Origin: Megasphaera elsdenii
GTDB lineage: Bacteria > Bacillota > Negativicutes > Veillonellales > Megasphaeraceae
Direction: 5' to 3'
DNA length: 64,000 bases
Assembly: GCF_020539865.1 (NCBI RefSeq)
Contig: NZ_JAJBQV010000009.1
Span: forward strand, 1 to 64,000
Each line of letters opens with the position of its first letter. The stretch's first letter is position 1. This document shows positions 24,530-34,800 of the stretch, piece by piece. A model generated the notes under the pieces. The model did not search any database and was not told where the DNA came from. It was given only the letters and a program-made list of their open reading frames with translations. The translations under genes were made by a program, and so were the position numbers.

Positions 24530-25651
24530 ATGAATAGCAATATGATCGGCCTCATCAATATGCGTGAAGACCATCCTTTGCAGGAAATCAACGACAAGCG
24601 CCCGTTATCGACGCTGCCCATCGGCGGTAAGTACCGTCTCATCGACTTCACGCTTTCCAATATGGTCAACGCCGGCATTGAAAACGTCGGCCTCCTGCTC
24701 TCGAGCCAGTCCCGGTCGGTACTGGACCACATCCGGTCCGGTAAGGAATGGGGCCTGGCCCACAAGGGCGACGGCTTGTTCTACCTGCCAGAAGAACGGG
24801 CGGATATCGAACATCCCGTAGAAGGGGACATCGCCGCGTATTATAAGAACCTGATCTTCATCAACCGAGCCAACAAGCGTTACGCCCTCTTGTCGGGCTG
24901 CGATATGGTCCAGAACATCGACTACGATGAAGTCCTCCATTTCCATCGCCATCACAATGCCGATGTCACTCTCATCTACCAGCAGCAGAAATACGACTTC
25001 GACCGCGAAGGCTATATCCTGACCATTGACGACGCCTGCAAGGACCGGGTCCTGGCCATCGAAGCCAAGCCGGAAGTCAAAGCCGGGGACAACTTATACC
25101 AGCGAGGAATCCTTATTGACTGCGATGTATTCCAGCATTGCATACGCCGGGCTTATGCCCAGGGATACACCCACTTTATTACGGATGTACTCCAGCGGAA
25201 TGTAGACCGCCTGCGGATTTTCGGCTATAATTATCAGGGATATGCAAAACGGATTGATTCAGTTCATTCCTACTTCCAGGTCAACATGGACCTGCGTGAC
25301 AGCCGCATCTGGCATGAACTGCTCCTGAAAGACGAGGACCATCGCATCTATACCAAGATCAAGGATGAAGCGCCGGCCAAGTACATGGAAGAATCGCATG
25401 TCACCAATTCTCTCGTAGCCAATGGCTGCATCATCGAAGGCCGCGTAGAGAATTCGATTCTTTTCCGCCGCGTCAAGGTCGGAAAGAATGCTGTCATTCG
25501 CAACAGCATCATCATGCAGCACTCGGTCGTCGGCGATGACGCCCAGCTCGATTACGTCGTATGCGACAAGAATACGGTCATTCAGCCGGAAGCCGTGTTG
25601 AGCGGCAGCCACGACAACCCGTTGTGCATTGGTAAACGTTCAGTCCGCTGA
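24530..25651 (+). CDS. glgD: GlgD subunit of ADP-glucose pyrophosphorylase
   Basis: Regulatory paralogue of GlgC, 373 residues. It keeps the fold (LPIGGKYRLIDFTLSNMVNA, LLSGCDMVQNIDYDEVLHFH) but lacks the GGKGSRL nucleotide loop of GlgC at its N-terminus (MNSNMIGLINMREDHPLQEI). That loss is typical of GlgD, which is non-catalytic and boosts GlgC activity. It sits between glgC and glgP in the same operon. Confidence 0.94.
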   Translation: MNSNMIGLINMREDHPLQEINDKRPLSTLPIGGKYRLIDFTLSNMVNAGIENVGLLLSSQSRSVLDHIRSGKEWGLAHKGDGLFYLPEERADIEHPVEGDIAAYYKNLIFINRANKRYALLSGCDMVQNIDYDEVLHFHRHHNADVTLIYQQQKYDFDREGYILTIDDACKDRVLAIEAKPEVKAGDNLYQRGILIDCDVFQHCIRRAYAQGYTHFITDVLQRNVDRLRIFGYNYQGYAKRIDSVHSYFQVNMDLRDSRIWHELLLKDEDHRIYTKIKDEAPAKYMEESHVTNSLVANGCIIEGRVENSILFRRVKVGKNAVIRNSIIMQHSVVGDDAQLDYVVCDKNTVIQPEAVLSGSHDNPLCIGKRSVR

Positions 25652-25679
25652 ACGCGACTACAAAGGGGTTAGAGACAAT

Positions 25680-28109
25680 ATGAAAAAATGGCAGGATAAG
25701 GAAGAGTTCAAAAAGTTATTTACCGAGAAAGCCCACATTTTGTGGGAAAAAGATCTGCGGGACATGACTTTGAATGAAGTCTATCAGACCATCGCCTACA
25801 TGATCCGCGATCTGGTAAGTGAAGATTGGATCCGTACGAATGAAATCTATGCTGAACAGAAGGTCAAGCAAGTCTATTATTTCTCCATCGAATTCCTCAT
25901 CGGCCGCCTTTTGGAATCGAATCTTCTGGGCATCGACATGGACGACATCTGTCGCCAGGGCCTGGAAGATTTGGGCTGGGATCTGGATAAGGTCATCCCA
26001 GCCGAACGCGATCCGGGTCTGGGGAATGGGGGACTGGGCCGGCTGGCTGCCTGCTTCATCGACTCCCTGGCAGCTTTGCAGCTGCCGGGCCATGGCAACA
26101 GCATCCGCTATCAGTACGGCTTGTTCAACCAGCGCATTGTCGACAACCAGCAGGTAGAACTGCCCGATAACTGGCTGGTCAACGGCCATCCTTGGGAAGT
26201 CAAGAAAGTCGACAAGGCCGTCTATGTCCGCTTCGGCGGCAATGCCTACATGCGCCCTGATGAAGATGGCAACTTGGAATGTGTTCACGAAAAGTATTCG
26301 CCTGTCCGCGCCGTCCCGTATGATGTGCCCATCATCGGCTATCATAACAATACGGTCAATACGCTGCGCCTGTGGCGGGCAGAATACTCGCGGGAACAGC
26401 TCTATCAGGAACTGTCCCTCGGCGACCGGCGCCGGGCCTTCCGCTATAAGGACAGTGTCCAGCAGATTTCTCGTTTCCTCTATCCTGACGACAGCAATGA
26501 AGAAGGCCGCCGCCTGCGCCTGATGCAGGAATACTTCTTCGTATCAGCCGGCCTCCAGAGTATCGTCCGCCATTATAAGAAAAAATATCACGAAAGTATC
26601 TATAAATTCGACCGCTATGTGGCCATTCACATCAACGACACCCATCCGGCCCTGGTCATCCCGGAACTGATGCGCATCCTCATGGATGAAGAAGGCGTGT
26701 CCTGGGATGCGGCTTGGAATATCACCGTCCGCACCGTGGCCTATACGAACCACACGATCCTGCCGGAAGCCATGGAAAAATGGTCCATCCCGATGTTCAA
26801 GGAACTGCTGCCGCGCATCTACCTCATCGTCGAAGAAATTAACAACCGCTGGCTCAAAGAAGTCCGCAGCCTCTATCCTGGCGATGAATCGAGGGCCCGC
26901 GACGTCGCCGTCCTCTGGGATGGCCAGGTCCACATGGCCCATCTGGCTGTCCTCGGCAGCCACAGCGTCAACGGCGTCGCCGAAATCCATTCGCAGATTC
27001 TCAAGGATTCGACGCTGCACCAATTCTATACGTGCTTCCCGCACCGTTTCTCCAACAAGACTAATGGCATTTCCCATCGCCGTTGGCTCATCGAAGCCAA
27101 CCCACAGCTGGCTTCGCTCATCGACGAAGCCATCGGTGATAGCTGGCGCCAGACGCCGTCGAAGCTCCAGGACCTCATGCCTTTCGCCGATGACCCGTCC
27201 TTCCAGGAACAGCTGACGCGGGTCAAGACGGAACGCAAGGAAATCCTGGCCCGTTATATCCGCGACCGTTATGATACGGGCGTGCGGACCGATTCGATTT
27301 TCGACATCCAGATCAAGCGCATCCACTTGTATAAGCGCCAGACCTTGAACATCCTTCATATCCTGCACTTGTATTACCTCTTGAAGGATAACCCGAAACT
27401 CAAGATTACGCCGCGGACCTTCCTCTTTGGCGGCAAGGCCGCTGCCGGTTATGGCGAAGCGAAGGAAACAATCCGCCTCATCAACGTTGTCGCCCATATG
27501 GTTAATTCCGACCGTCAGGTCAGCAAGCAGATGAAGGTCCTGTTCCTGGAAAATTACAACGTATCCTTAGGGCAGCTCCTCTTCCCGGCAGCTGATGTGA
27601 GCGAACAGATTTCGACAGCCGGTAAGGAAGCGTCGGGCACGGGCAATATGAAATTCATGATGAATGGCGCCATTACCTTAGGGACCATGGACGGGGCTAA
27701 CGTCGAAATCCACCGCAAGGTCGGCGACGAAAACTGTGTCATCTTCGGACTGCGGGCTCATGAAGTCATGGACTACTACATCCACGGCGGCTACTCGTCG
27801 TGGCAGATGTACAGCAGCGACGCTGCCATCCGCCGCCTCATGGACTCCCTCGTCGACGGCTCCATTGGCGGGGAACACTTCGGCATGCTCTACTCGGCCT
27901 TCCTCGATAAGAATGACGAATACTTCGTCCTCAAGGATTTCCAGTCCTACTGCCAGGCCCAGCAGGAAATCGCCAAGCGCTACGGCGACCATAGGAAATG
28001 GTGTCATTCGAGCGTCGTCAATATTGCCCAGTCCGGCTATTTCTCCAGTGACCGGACGATCCAGCAATACGCTGACGACATTTGGCGCATCAAGCCGGTC
28101 AAACACTAA
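25680..28109 (+). CDS. glgP: glycogen/starch/maltodextrin phosphorylase
   Basis: Releases glucose 1-phosphate from alpha-1,4-glucan. 809 residues of GT35 family: LLGIDMDDIC, DPGLGNGGLGRLAACFIDSL near the N-terminus, TNHTILPEAMEKW, and the PLP site EASGTGNMKFMMNGAITLGT with its lysine near residue 656. The ATG at 25680 is chosen because the phosphorylase fold starts there; RBS AAGGGG is a little far upstream. Synthesis and breakdown of glycogen are thus encoded together. Confidence 0.96.
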   Translation: MKKWQDKEEFKKLFTEKAHILWEKDLRDMTLNEVYQTIAYMIRDLVSEDWIRTNEIYAEQKVKQVYYFSIEFLIGRLLESNLLGIDMDDICRQGLEDLGWDLDKVIPAERDPGLGNGGLGRLAACFIDSLAALQLPGHGNSIRYQYGLFNQRIVDNQQVELPDNWLVNGHPWEVKKVDKAVYVRFGGNAYMRPDEDGNLECVHEKYSPVRAVPYDVPIIGYHNNTVNTLRLWRAEYSREQLYQELSLGDRRRAFRYKDSVQQISRFLYPDDSNEEGRRLRLMQEYFFVSAGLQSIVRHYKKKYHESIYKFDRYVAIHINDTHPALVIPELMRILMDEEGVSWDAAWNITVRTVAYTNHTILPEAMEKWSIPMFKELLPRIYLIVEEINNRWLKEVRSLYPGDESRARDVAVLWDGQVHMAHLAVLGSHSVNGVAEIHSQILKDSTLHQFYTCFPHRFSNKTNGISHRRWLIEANPQLASLIDEAIGDSWRQTPSKLQDLMPFADDPSFQEQLTRVKTERKEILARYIRDRYDTGVRTDSIFDIQIKRIHLYKRQTLNILHILHLYYLLKDNPKLKITPRTFLFGGKAAAGYGEAKETIRLINVVAHMVNSDRQVSKQMKVLFLENYNVSLGQLLFPAADVSEQISTAGKEASGTGNMKFMMNGAITLGTMDGANVEIHRKVGDENCVIFGLRAHEVMDYYIHGGYSSWQMYSSDAAIRRLMDSLVDGSIGGEHFGMLYSAFLDKNDEYFVLKDFQSYCQAQQEIAKRYGDHRKWCHSSVVNIAQSGYFSSDRTIQQYADDIWRIKPVKH

Positions 28110-28131
28110 CTAAGAATCAGGAGGATAAGAT

Positions 28132-30240
28132 ATGAAACTCAGTGCAATCGACGAGTACAGTACCTTCTTGTATCATCAAGGTACGAACTACGCCAGTTAT
28201 TGTCTGTTCGGGGCCCATTTCACGGTCCTGCGCCGCAAGCCTTGTGTGCGCTTTGCCGTCTGGGCGCCTCATGCGCAGCAGGTCAGCGTCGTCGGTGATT
28301 TCAATCACTGGGACGCCGATGCCAACCCCATGGAGCGGAGCCGCTTCGGCAACGGCATTTGGGTTACACATATTGTCGGCCTCCAGGAAGGGGACATTTA
28401 CAAGTACGCCATTACGACGGCGTCAGGGGAACATATCTTAAAGAGCGATCCCTACGCCTTCTGGTCGGAAGTCCGTCCCCATACAGCATCGAAATTGACT
28501 AAGCTCCACTACACGTGGCGCGACAAGAAGTGGATGGACAGCCGCAGTGCCTACGATTCGTACCGCAAGCCCATGCTGACTTATGAAGTCCATCTCGGTT
28601 CCTGGCGCCGCGGCGAAGACGGGGAAATGCTGTCGTACCGCGCCATCGCGCCGCAGCTTGTCGATTATGTCAAACAGATGAATTATACCCACATCGAGCT
28701 CATGCCGCTGTGCGAATATCCCTTTGATGGTTCCTGGGGCTACCAGGGGACGGGGTATTTCTCGGCGACCAGCCGCTATGGCAAGCCGGAAGATTTGATG
28801 TATCTCGTCGACCTGTGCCATCGCAAGGGTATCGGCGTCATCCTCGACTGGGTACCGGGCCATTTTTGCCGCGACGCTCACGGCTTGCGCCATTTTGACG
28901 GTGAACCGTGCTATGAATCGGGCAACCCCATGCTGGCCGAAAATAAGGAATGGGACACGATGAATTTCGACTACGGCCGGACAGAAGTCCAGTCCTTCCT
29001 TATTTCCAGTGCCCTCTTCTGGCTCAGCCAGTTCCACATCGACGGCTTGCGCATCGACGCCGTCGCCAATATGCTCTACCTCGATTACGGCCATGCTGAC
29101 GGCGACTGGCAGCCCAATAAATACGGCGGCCGAGAAAACCTGGAAGCTATCGACTTCCTGCGTCATCTCAACACAGCCGTCTTTAAGGAATATCCCCAGG
29201 CCTTGATGATTGCCGAAGAATCGTCGGCTTGGCCCTTGGTGACCAAACCCGTCGATGTCGGCGGCTTGGGATTCAATTACAAATGGAACATGGGCTGGAT
29301 GAACGATATGCTCCGCTACATGTCGCTGGACCCGCTGTTCCGCAAGGACAATCACAACTTGATTACCTTTTCGTTATGTTATGCTTTTTCCGAGAATTTT
29401 ATCCTACCTTTGTCGCATGATGAAGTCGTCCACGGCAAACATTCTCTTCTGGACAAGATGCCTGGCGACTACTGGCAGAAATTCGCCGGCCTGCGCGCCT
29501 TCTACGGCTACTGGATGTCCCATCCGGGCAAGAAGCTCCTGTTCATGGGCAGTGAATTTGGCCAGTTCATCGAATGGAAGTACGATGACAGCCTGGACTG
29601 GCACCTCCTCAAGTATCCCATGCACCAGGCCATGCACGACTACGTGCGCCGCTTGAATACATACTATGTGGACCATCCGGAATTCTGGGAAGAAGACTGC
29701 GACTGGTCGGGGTTCTCGTGGATCAGCTGCGACGACTGCGACAACAGCGTCATCGCCTTTTACCGCACAGGCAAGGACGAATCGGATATGACCGTCGTCG
29801 TCTGCAATTTCACGCCTGTCGTCCGCCATGCGTATCGCTTTGGCGTTCCCCGGAAAGGGACGTATGTCGAAGTCTTCAACAGCGATGCGACGGCCTTTGG
29901 CGGATCCAACGTCCTCAACGAAGGGGAATTCGAAGCCCAAGAGGTGCCTATGCATGGTATGGACCAGTCCCTGGAATTGACCCTGCCGCCGCTGGCTACG
30001 ATTTACTTGCAACTCACAGGGGAGACTAAAAAAAAAGCAGTGACGAAACGGCGGCGCCGCCGGACAGTGAAAGCCGATAAGGTTGCCGACGGGACCGTCA
30101 AGAAAACGGCCAAGGCGCCGGGAAAGAAGGCAACGACCCGTGGAAAAGGGAAAGCCAAAACGGCAGCGTCTGCGAAAAAGACTGCTGCAACGAGAAAGAG
30201 AAGAACTGGGCGTCCTGCCAAAATGGAAGCAGACGCCTGA
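28132..30240 (+). CDS. glgB: 1,4-alpha-glucan branching enzyme with basic C-terminal tail
   Basis: Introduces alpha-1,6 branches into glycogen. 702 residues: N-terminal carbohydrate-binding E-set (RFAVWAPHAQQVSVVGDFNH), GH13 catalytic barrel with DGLRIDAVANMLY (nucleophile Asp), IAEESSAWP (acid/base Glu) and LPLSHDEVVHGK, and the C-terminal beta domain ending LPPLATIYLQLTGE (~630). The last ~70 residues are an added Lys/Arg/Ala-rich, histone-H1-like tail (TKKKAVTKRRRRRTVK, then several KKTA repeats), absent from usual GlgB. The reading frame is continuous into it. Confidence 0.95.
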   Translation: MKLSAIDEYSTFLYHQGTNYASYCLFGAHFTVLRRKPCVRFAVWAPHAQQVSVVGDFNHWDADANPMERSRFGNGIWVTHIVGLQEGDIYKYAITTASGEHILKSDPYAFWSEVRPHTASKLTKLHYTWRDKKWMDSRSAYDSYRKPMLTYEVHLGSWRRGEDGEMLSYRAIAPQLVDYVKQMNYTHIELMPLCEYPFDGSWGYQGTGYFSATSRYGKPEDLMYLVDLCHRKGIGVILDWVPGHFCRDAHGLRHFDGEPCYESGNPMLAENKEWDTMNFDYGRTEVQSFLISSALFWLSQFHIDGLRIDAVANMLYLDYGHADGDWQPNKYGGRENLEAIDFLRHLNTAVFKEYPQALMIAEESSAWPLVTKPVDVGGLGFNYKWNMGWMNDMLRYMSLDPLFRKDNHNLITFSLCYAFSENFILPLSHDEVVHGKHSLLDKMPGDYWQKFAGLRAFYGYWMSHPGKKLLFMGSEFGQFIEWKYDDSLDWHLLKYPMHQAMHDYVRRLNTYYVDHPEFWEEDCDWSGFSWISCDDCDNSVIAFYRTGKDESDMTVVVCNFTPVVRHAYRFGVPRKGTYVEVFNSDATAFGGSNVLNEGEFEAQEVPMHGMDQSLELTLPPLATIYLQLTGETKKKAVTKRRRRRTVKADKVADGTVKKTAKAPGKKATTRGKGKAKTAASAKKTAATRKRRTGRPAKMEADA

Positions 30241-30271
30241 TTCGGTACATAGGGAAAGTGGGGGACATACG

Positions 30272-31708
30272 ATGAATGTATTATTTGTGGCCTCAGAAGC
30301 AGTGCCATTTATTAAAACAGGCGGGCTGGCCGATGTCATGGGGGCACTGCCCAAGGCCTTAGCCAAGAAGGGCATGGACGTCCGCTTGGTCATTCCGAAA
30401 TACAGCCGCATCGCAGAAGAAGTGAAGAATCAGATGAAAGAAGTGACGACAGGCATCGTGAACCTGGCCTGGCGCCAGCTCTACTACGGCGTCGAAGAAA
30501 TCAAACGCGACGGCGTGACCGTCTATTTCATCGACAACGAATGGTATTTCAAGCGCGATGGCCTTTACGGCTACGGCGATGACGACGAACGCTTTGCCTA
30601 CTTCTGCCGCGCCGTCCTGACCATGCTGTCCAAGATTGGCTTCAAGCCGGATATCATCCACTGCAACGACTGGCATACAGGCCTCATGGGGGTCTTCCTC
30701 AAAGAAGATTTCTGGCATGATGATTTCTATAAGGGCATCAAAGTAATCTATACCATTCACAACTTGAAGTACCAAGGCATTTATCCGCTGTCCATCATGC
30801 GCGACATCATCGGCTTGCCGCAGGAACTCTTCGACAAGGGCAACTTAGAATGCGACGGCTGCGTGAATTACATGAAATCGGGCATGGTCTACGCCGATTA
30901 CATTACGACGGTCAGCCCGTCGTATGCTCAGGAAATCACCTATCCTTACTTTGGTGAAGGTCTGGATGGCTATATCCGTGATAACCGGGAAAAAGTGACG
31001 GGCATCATCAACGGCCTCGACGTTGACGTCTATAATCCAGAAACGGATCCGTATATTAAGCGACAGTATTCTGTCGCCAACGCCCGGGCCGGCAAGCGGG
31101 AAAATAAAGATGCCCTGCGGGCCGAACTGGGCCTGCGCATCAAGCGCGGCGTCCCCATGATCGCCATGGTCACGCGCCTCGTCGAAGACAAGGGCCTGGA
31201 CCTGGTCACGCGCATCATGGATGAACTCGTCGATGACGATGTCCAGCTGGTTCTGGTTGGGACCGGCGATGCAGGCTATGAAAATGCCTTCCGCGAACTG
31301 GCCCGCCGTCATCCGACGAAGGTATCGGCGAATATTACCTTCAATGAAGCCTTGGCCCATAAGGTCTATGCCGCTGCCGACATGTTCCTCATGCCGTCGC
31401 GGTACGAACCGTGCGGCCTGAGCCAGCTCATCGCCTTGCGCTACGGCGCCATCCCCATTGTCCGCGAAACGGGCGGCCTCAAGGATACGGTCCATCCCTT
31501 CGACAAATACAGCAAACAAGGCAATGGCCTGACCTTCCCGAACTTCAATGCCCATGAACTCCTGTTCACGACGAAACGGGCTATGGGCTACTATGAGGAC
31601 ACGGCCTTGTGGGATATCCTCGTCCGCAACGCCATGACTAGCGACTATAGCTGGAACCGCTCGGCTGAAGCGTATCTGAATCTGTACAAAAAAGTATTAC
31701 AACAGTAA
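30272..31708 (+). CDS. glgA: glycogen synthase (ADP-glucose)
   Basis: GT5 synthase that extends alpha-1,4-glucan from ADP-glucose. 478 residues: VLFVASEAVPFIKTGGLADV (ADP-glucose binding KTGGL), HCNDWHTGLMGVFL, YTIHNLKYQGIYP, and the C-terminal MPSRYEPCGLSQLIALRYGA and VRETGGLKDTV. ATG 30272 begins the conserved sequence; the frame is open further upstream inside glgB, but that extension is basic and not homologous. Last core gene of the glg operon. Confidence 0.96.
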   Translation: MNVLFVASEAVPFIKTGGLADVMGALPKALAKKGMDVRLVIPKYSRIAEEVKNQMKEVTTGIVNLAWRQLYYGVEEIKRDGVTVYFIDNEWYFKRDGLYGYGDDDERFAYFCRAVLTMLSKIGFKPDIIHCNDWHTGLMGVFLKEDFWHDDFYKGIKVIYTIHNLKYQGIYPLSIMRDIIGLPQELFDKGNLECDGCVNYMKSGMVYADYITTVSPSYAQEITYPYFGEGLDGYIRDNREKVTGIINGLDVDVYNPETDPYIKRQYSVANARAGKRENKDALRAELGLRIKRGVPMIAMVTRLVEDKGLDLVTRIMDELVDDDVQLVLVGTGDAGYENAFRELARRHPTKVSANITFNEALAHKVYAAADMFLMPSRYEPCGLSQLIALRYGAIPIVRETGGLKDTVHPFDKYSKQGNGLTFPNFNAHELLFTTKRAMGYYEDTALWDILVRNAMTSDYSWNRSAEAYLNLYKKVLQQ

Positions 31709-31716
31709 CATTTTAA

Positions 31717-31744
31717 GTTTGAAGTTGAACCTCAAACTTCAAAC
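31717..31744 (+). repeat. inverted copy of the CAAACTTC intergenic repeat
   Basis: GTTTGAAGTT (31717-31726) and AACTTCAAAC (31735-31744) form a perfect 10-bp hairpin. It is related to the repeats at 11622 and 17917. Confidence 0.6.
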
Positions 31745-31753
31745 CTTTAAGAC

Positions 31754-31800
31754 AAAGGGGCCTGTTATGATGAATAAAACGTCATATAACGGCTCCTTTT
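31754..31800 (+). terminator. terminator/attenuator between glgA and the GH13-GH77 gene
   Basis: AAAGGGGCC-GTTAT and ATAAC-GGCTCCTTTT pair with one bulge around a ~20-nt loop and end in TTTT. It would partly insulate the fusion gene from the glg operon. Confidence 0.6.
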
Positions 31801-31828
31801 ACTTTCCCCAACCACGAAAGGAGCGCTT

Positions 31829-34800
31829 ATGGACTTACGATTGTACCACAACTCTCATGAATTCTATTACCGCTCGTCTTTTGGTGCCGTTCCATCTGGG
31901 AGCCGCCTCATTCTGCGCCTCCGCGCCAGTGGCAGCGAGGTCCAAAATTGCCGGGCCCGCATCCGCCTGTGGCAGAGCAATGTCGGCGAATCCTTTGTGC
32001 CCATGACCTATGAAGACGGCATTTTTACAGGTATTGTCACCATGCCGCCCAAGGGCTGTCTGGTCTGGTATTACTTCATCGTCGACAATGGCCGCAGGAC
32101 CGTCTATTACGGCAACAACTACGACCGCCTCGGCGGGGAAGGCGCTAAATACCAAGATGTGCCGCCGGCCTATCAGGTCACGGTCTACGATAAGGACGCC
32201 CATACGCCGGACTGGTTCAAACATGCCATCGTCTATCAGATTTTCCCGGACCGCTTCCGCCACGGGATCCATACGACAGGCCGCCTGTACGGTAAGAAAG
32301 GGGCCGTCATCCATAGCGACTGGGACGACGTGCCTTATTACTGCAAGCGCGAAGGCAAGGGAGACATCGTCTATTACGACTTTTTCGGCGGCAACCTCGC
32401 CGGTATCCGGGAAAAGCTGCCCTATCTCAAGGAATTGGGCATTACGGCGATTTACCTCAACCCGATTTTTGAAAGCTCCAGCAACCACCGTTACGGTACG
32501 GCCGATTATTTCCGTGTCGATCCCATGCTGGGGACGAATGAAGAATTTGCCCAATTCTGTCAGGCTGCCAAAGAAGCAGGCATCCATATCATCCTCGACG
32601 GCGTCTTCAGCCATACCGGGGCCGACAGCATTTACTTCAACCGCTTCGGCAACTATCCCGGCGTCGGCGCCTATCAGTCGAAGGAATCGCCGTATTATGA
32701 ATGGTACCGTTTCAAGCAGTATCCAGACGACTATGAATCGTGGTGGGGCGTATCGGATTTGCCTGACGTCGAAGAGACGACGCCGTCGTACATGGATTTC
32801 ATCATCAACAGCGAAGATAGTGTCCTCAAGTACTGGCTGAACGAAGGCATCAGCGGCTGGCGCCTGGACGTCGTCGACGAATTGCCCGTACCCTTCCTGC
32901 GTCAGTTCTACCATACGCTGAAAGAGGAAAAGCCCGACGCCATCCTCATCGGCGAAGTCTGGGAAGATGCGTCGAACAAGGTCAGTTACAGCGAGCAGCG
33001 GGAGTACCTCTGCGGCTATGACATCGACAGTGCCATGAATTACGCCCAACGGGCCTTGATGCTGGACTTCATGACCGGTGCCAAAGATGCGCGGCGCATG
33101 AATGCTGAATTGACGCGGCTCATTGAAAATTATCCGCCAGAGAATTTCTATGCCATGCTCAATCTCATCAGCAGCCACGATATCGAACGTATCCTGACCG
33201 TCCTCACTCAGGCTGGCGGCACCGACGTGGCGACAGCCGAAGAAACGGGCAAGAAGCGCTTGAAATTGCTGACGGCTTGGCAGATGACTATGCCCGGTGC
33301 GCCGTGCATCTATTACGGTGATGAAGTCGGCGTCACTGGCGGCAAGGACCCTGACAACCGCCGGACCTATCCCTGGGGCCATGAGGACCTGGATCTGTTG
33401 GCCTGGACCAAGGCCTTGACGCGGCTGCGCACAGCACACGATGCGTTACAGACGGGCCGTTTCATCCCGATCTATGCCGATGGCGACGTCTTCGCCTTTG
33501 CCCGGGTCATCGAAGGGGGACGGGATGTCTTCGGCAAGCCTGCTGAAGACGGTTTCTTCATCATCGCCATGAACCGCAATCCGTCGGCCTTGCAGACAAT
33601 CAGCATCTATACAGACGGCTTGGCTTACGGAAAATTGACCAATGCCCTCCATCCGCGCATGACGCCGGTCACGACGGTGAACAGCCGCTTCACTCTGACC
33701 TTGCCGCCTCTGAAAGTAGTCATCCTCCAGGGCAAAGAGGCCGGGACCAAGCGGGCTGGTGTCCTCCTGCACCCGACGTCCCTGCCGGCAGCCTGTGGCA
33801 ACGGCGTCTTGGGGCCGGCGGCATACCGCTTCGTCGATTTCCTCAAAGCCGCAGGTCAACGGGTCTGGCAGATCCTGCCCCTGACGCCGCCCCTCATGGG
33901 CGACTCGCCCTATTTGTCGGAATCGGCTTTTGCCGGCAACGAAGCTCTCATTTCCCTGGAAATCCTGCGCGACTGGGGCTGGCTGCGGCAGGAAACCCTC
34001 GATGATTTCCTGGCCCAAGGGAAAAAGACGGCGTCCTGGCACAGTCTGGCCGCCTATAAGGCCAAGCTCCTCTGGAATATGTCCCATGATCCGGAACTGA
34101 CCATTCCTTGGGAACCGTTTCGGGCTTTCTGTGAAAAGAACGCCTATTGGCTCGACGATTACGCCCTGTTCCGGGCTATCCGCGATTTTTTTGGCGGCCG
34201 CTGCTGGACGGAATGGCCGGAAGATATCCGCCATCATAGCCAGGAAGCCTTGGCCCGATATGGCAAGGAACTGGCCGGTGCCGTATCGCATGTCAAATTC
34301 ATGCAGTACATCTTCAGCCGCCAATGGCACGATGTCCGGGCCTATGCCGCTGAGAATGGTGTGTCTGTCCTAGGCGATGTGCCTATGTTCGTCGCCCATA
34401 ACAGTGCCGACTGCTGGGCCCATCAGGACCAGTTCGACCTCGACGATATGGGGAACCCGTCAGCTGTCGCCGGCGTCCCGCCCGACTATTTCAGTGCCGA
34501 TGGCCAGCTCTGGGGCAATCCGCTCTACGATTACCAGGCCATGGCCAAGGACAACTACCAGTGGTGGACTGATCGCTTCCGCCGCATGATGGACCTTGTC
34601 GACGAAATCCGCGTCGACCACTTCCGCGGCTTTGCTGCCTATTGGGCCGTGCCGGCTGGTTCGGAAACGGCCAAGAACGGTGCCTGGAAAGAAGGGCCCG
34701 GCCTCGACCTCTTCCAGGCAGTCTATCAGAAAATCGGCAGGCTCCGCCTCGTCGCGGAAGACCTGGGCGTCATTACGGATGACGTCTGTACGCTGAAAGA

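Noticed and set aside
30083..30271. Upstream extension of glgA
   Set aside because: Arg/Pro-rich out-of-frame reading of the glgB tail; glycogen synthase homology starts exactly at 30272.
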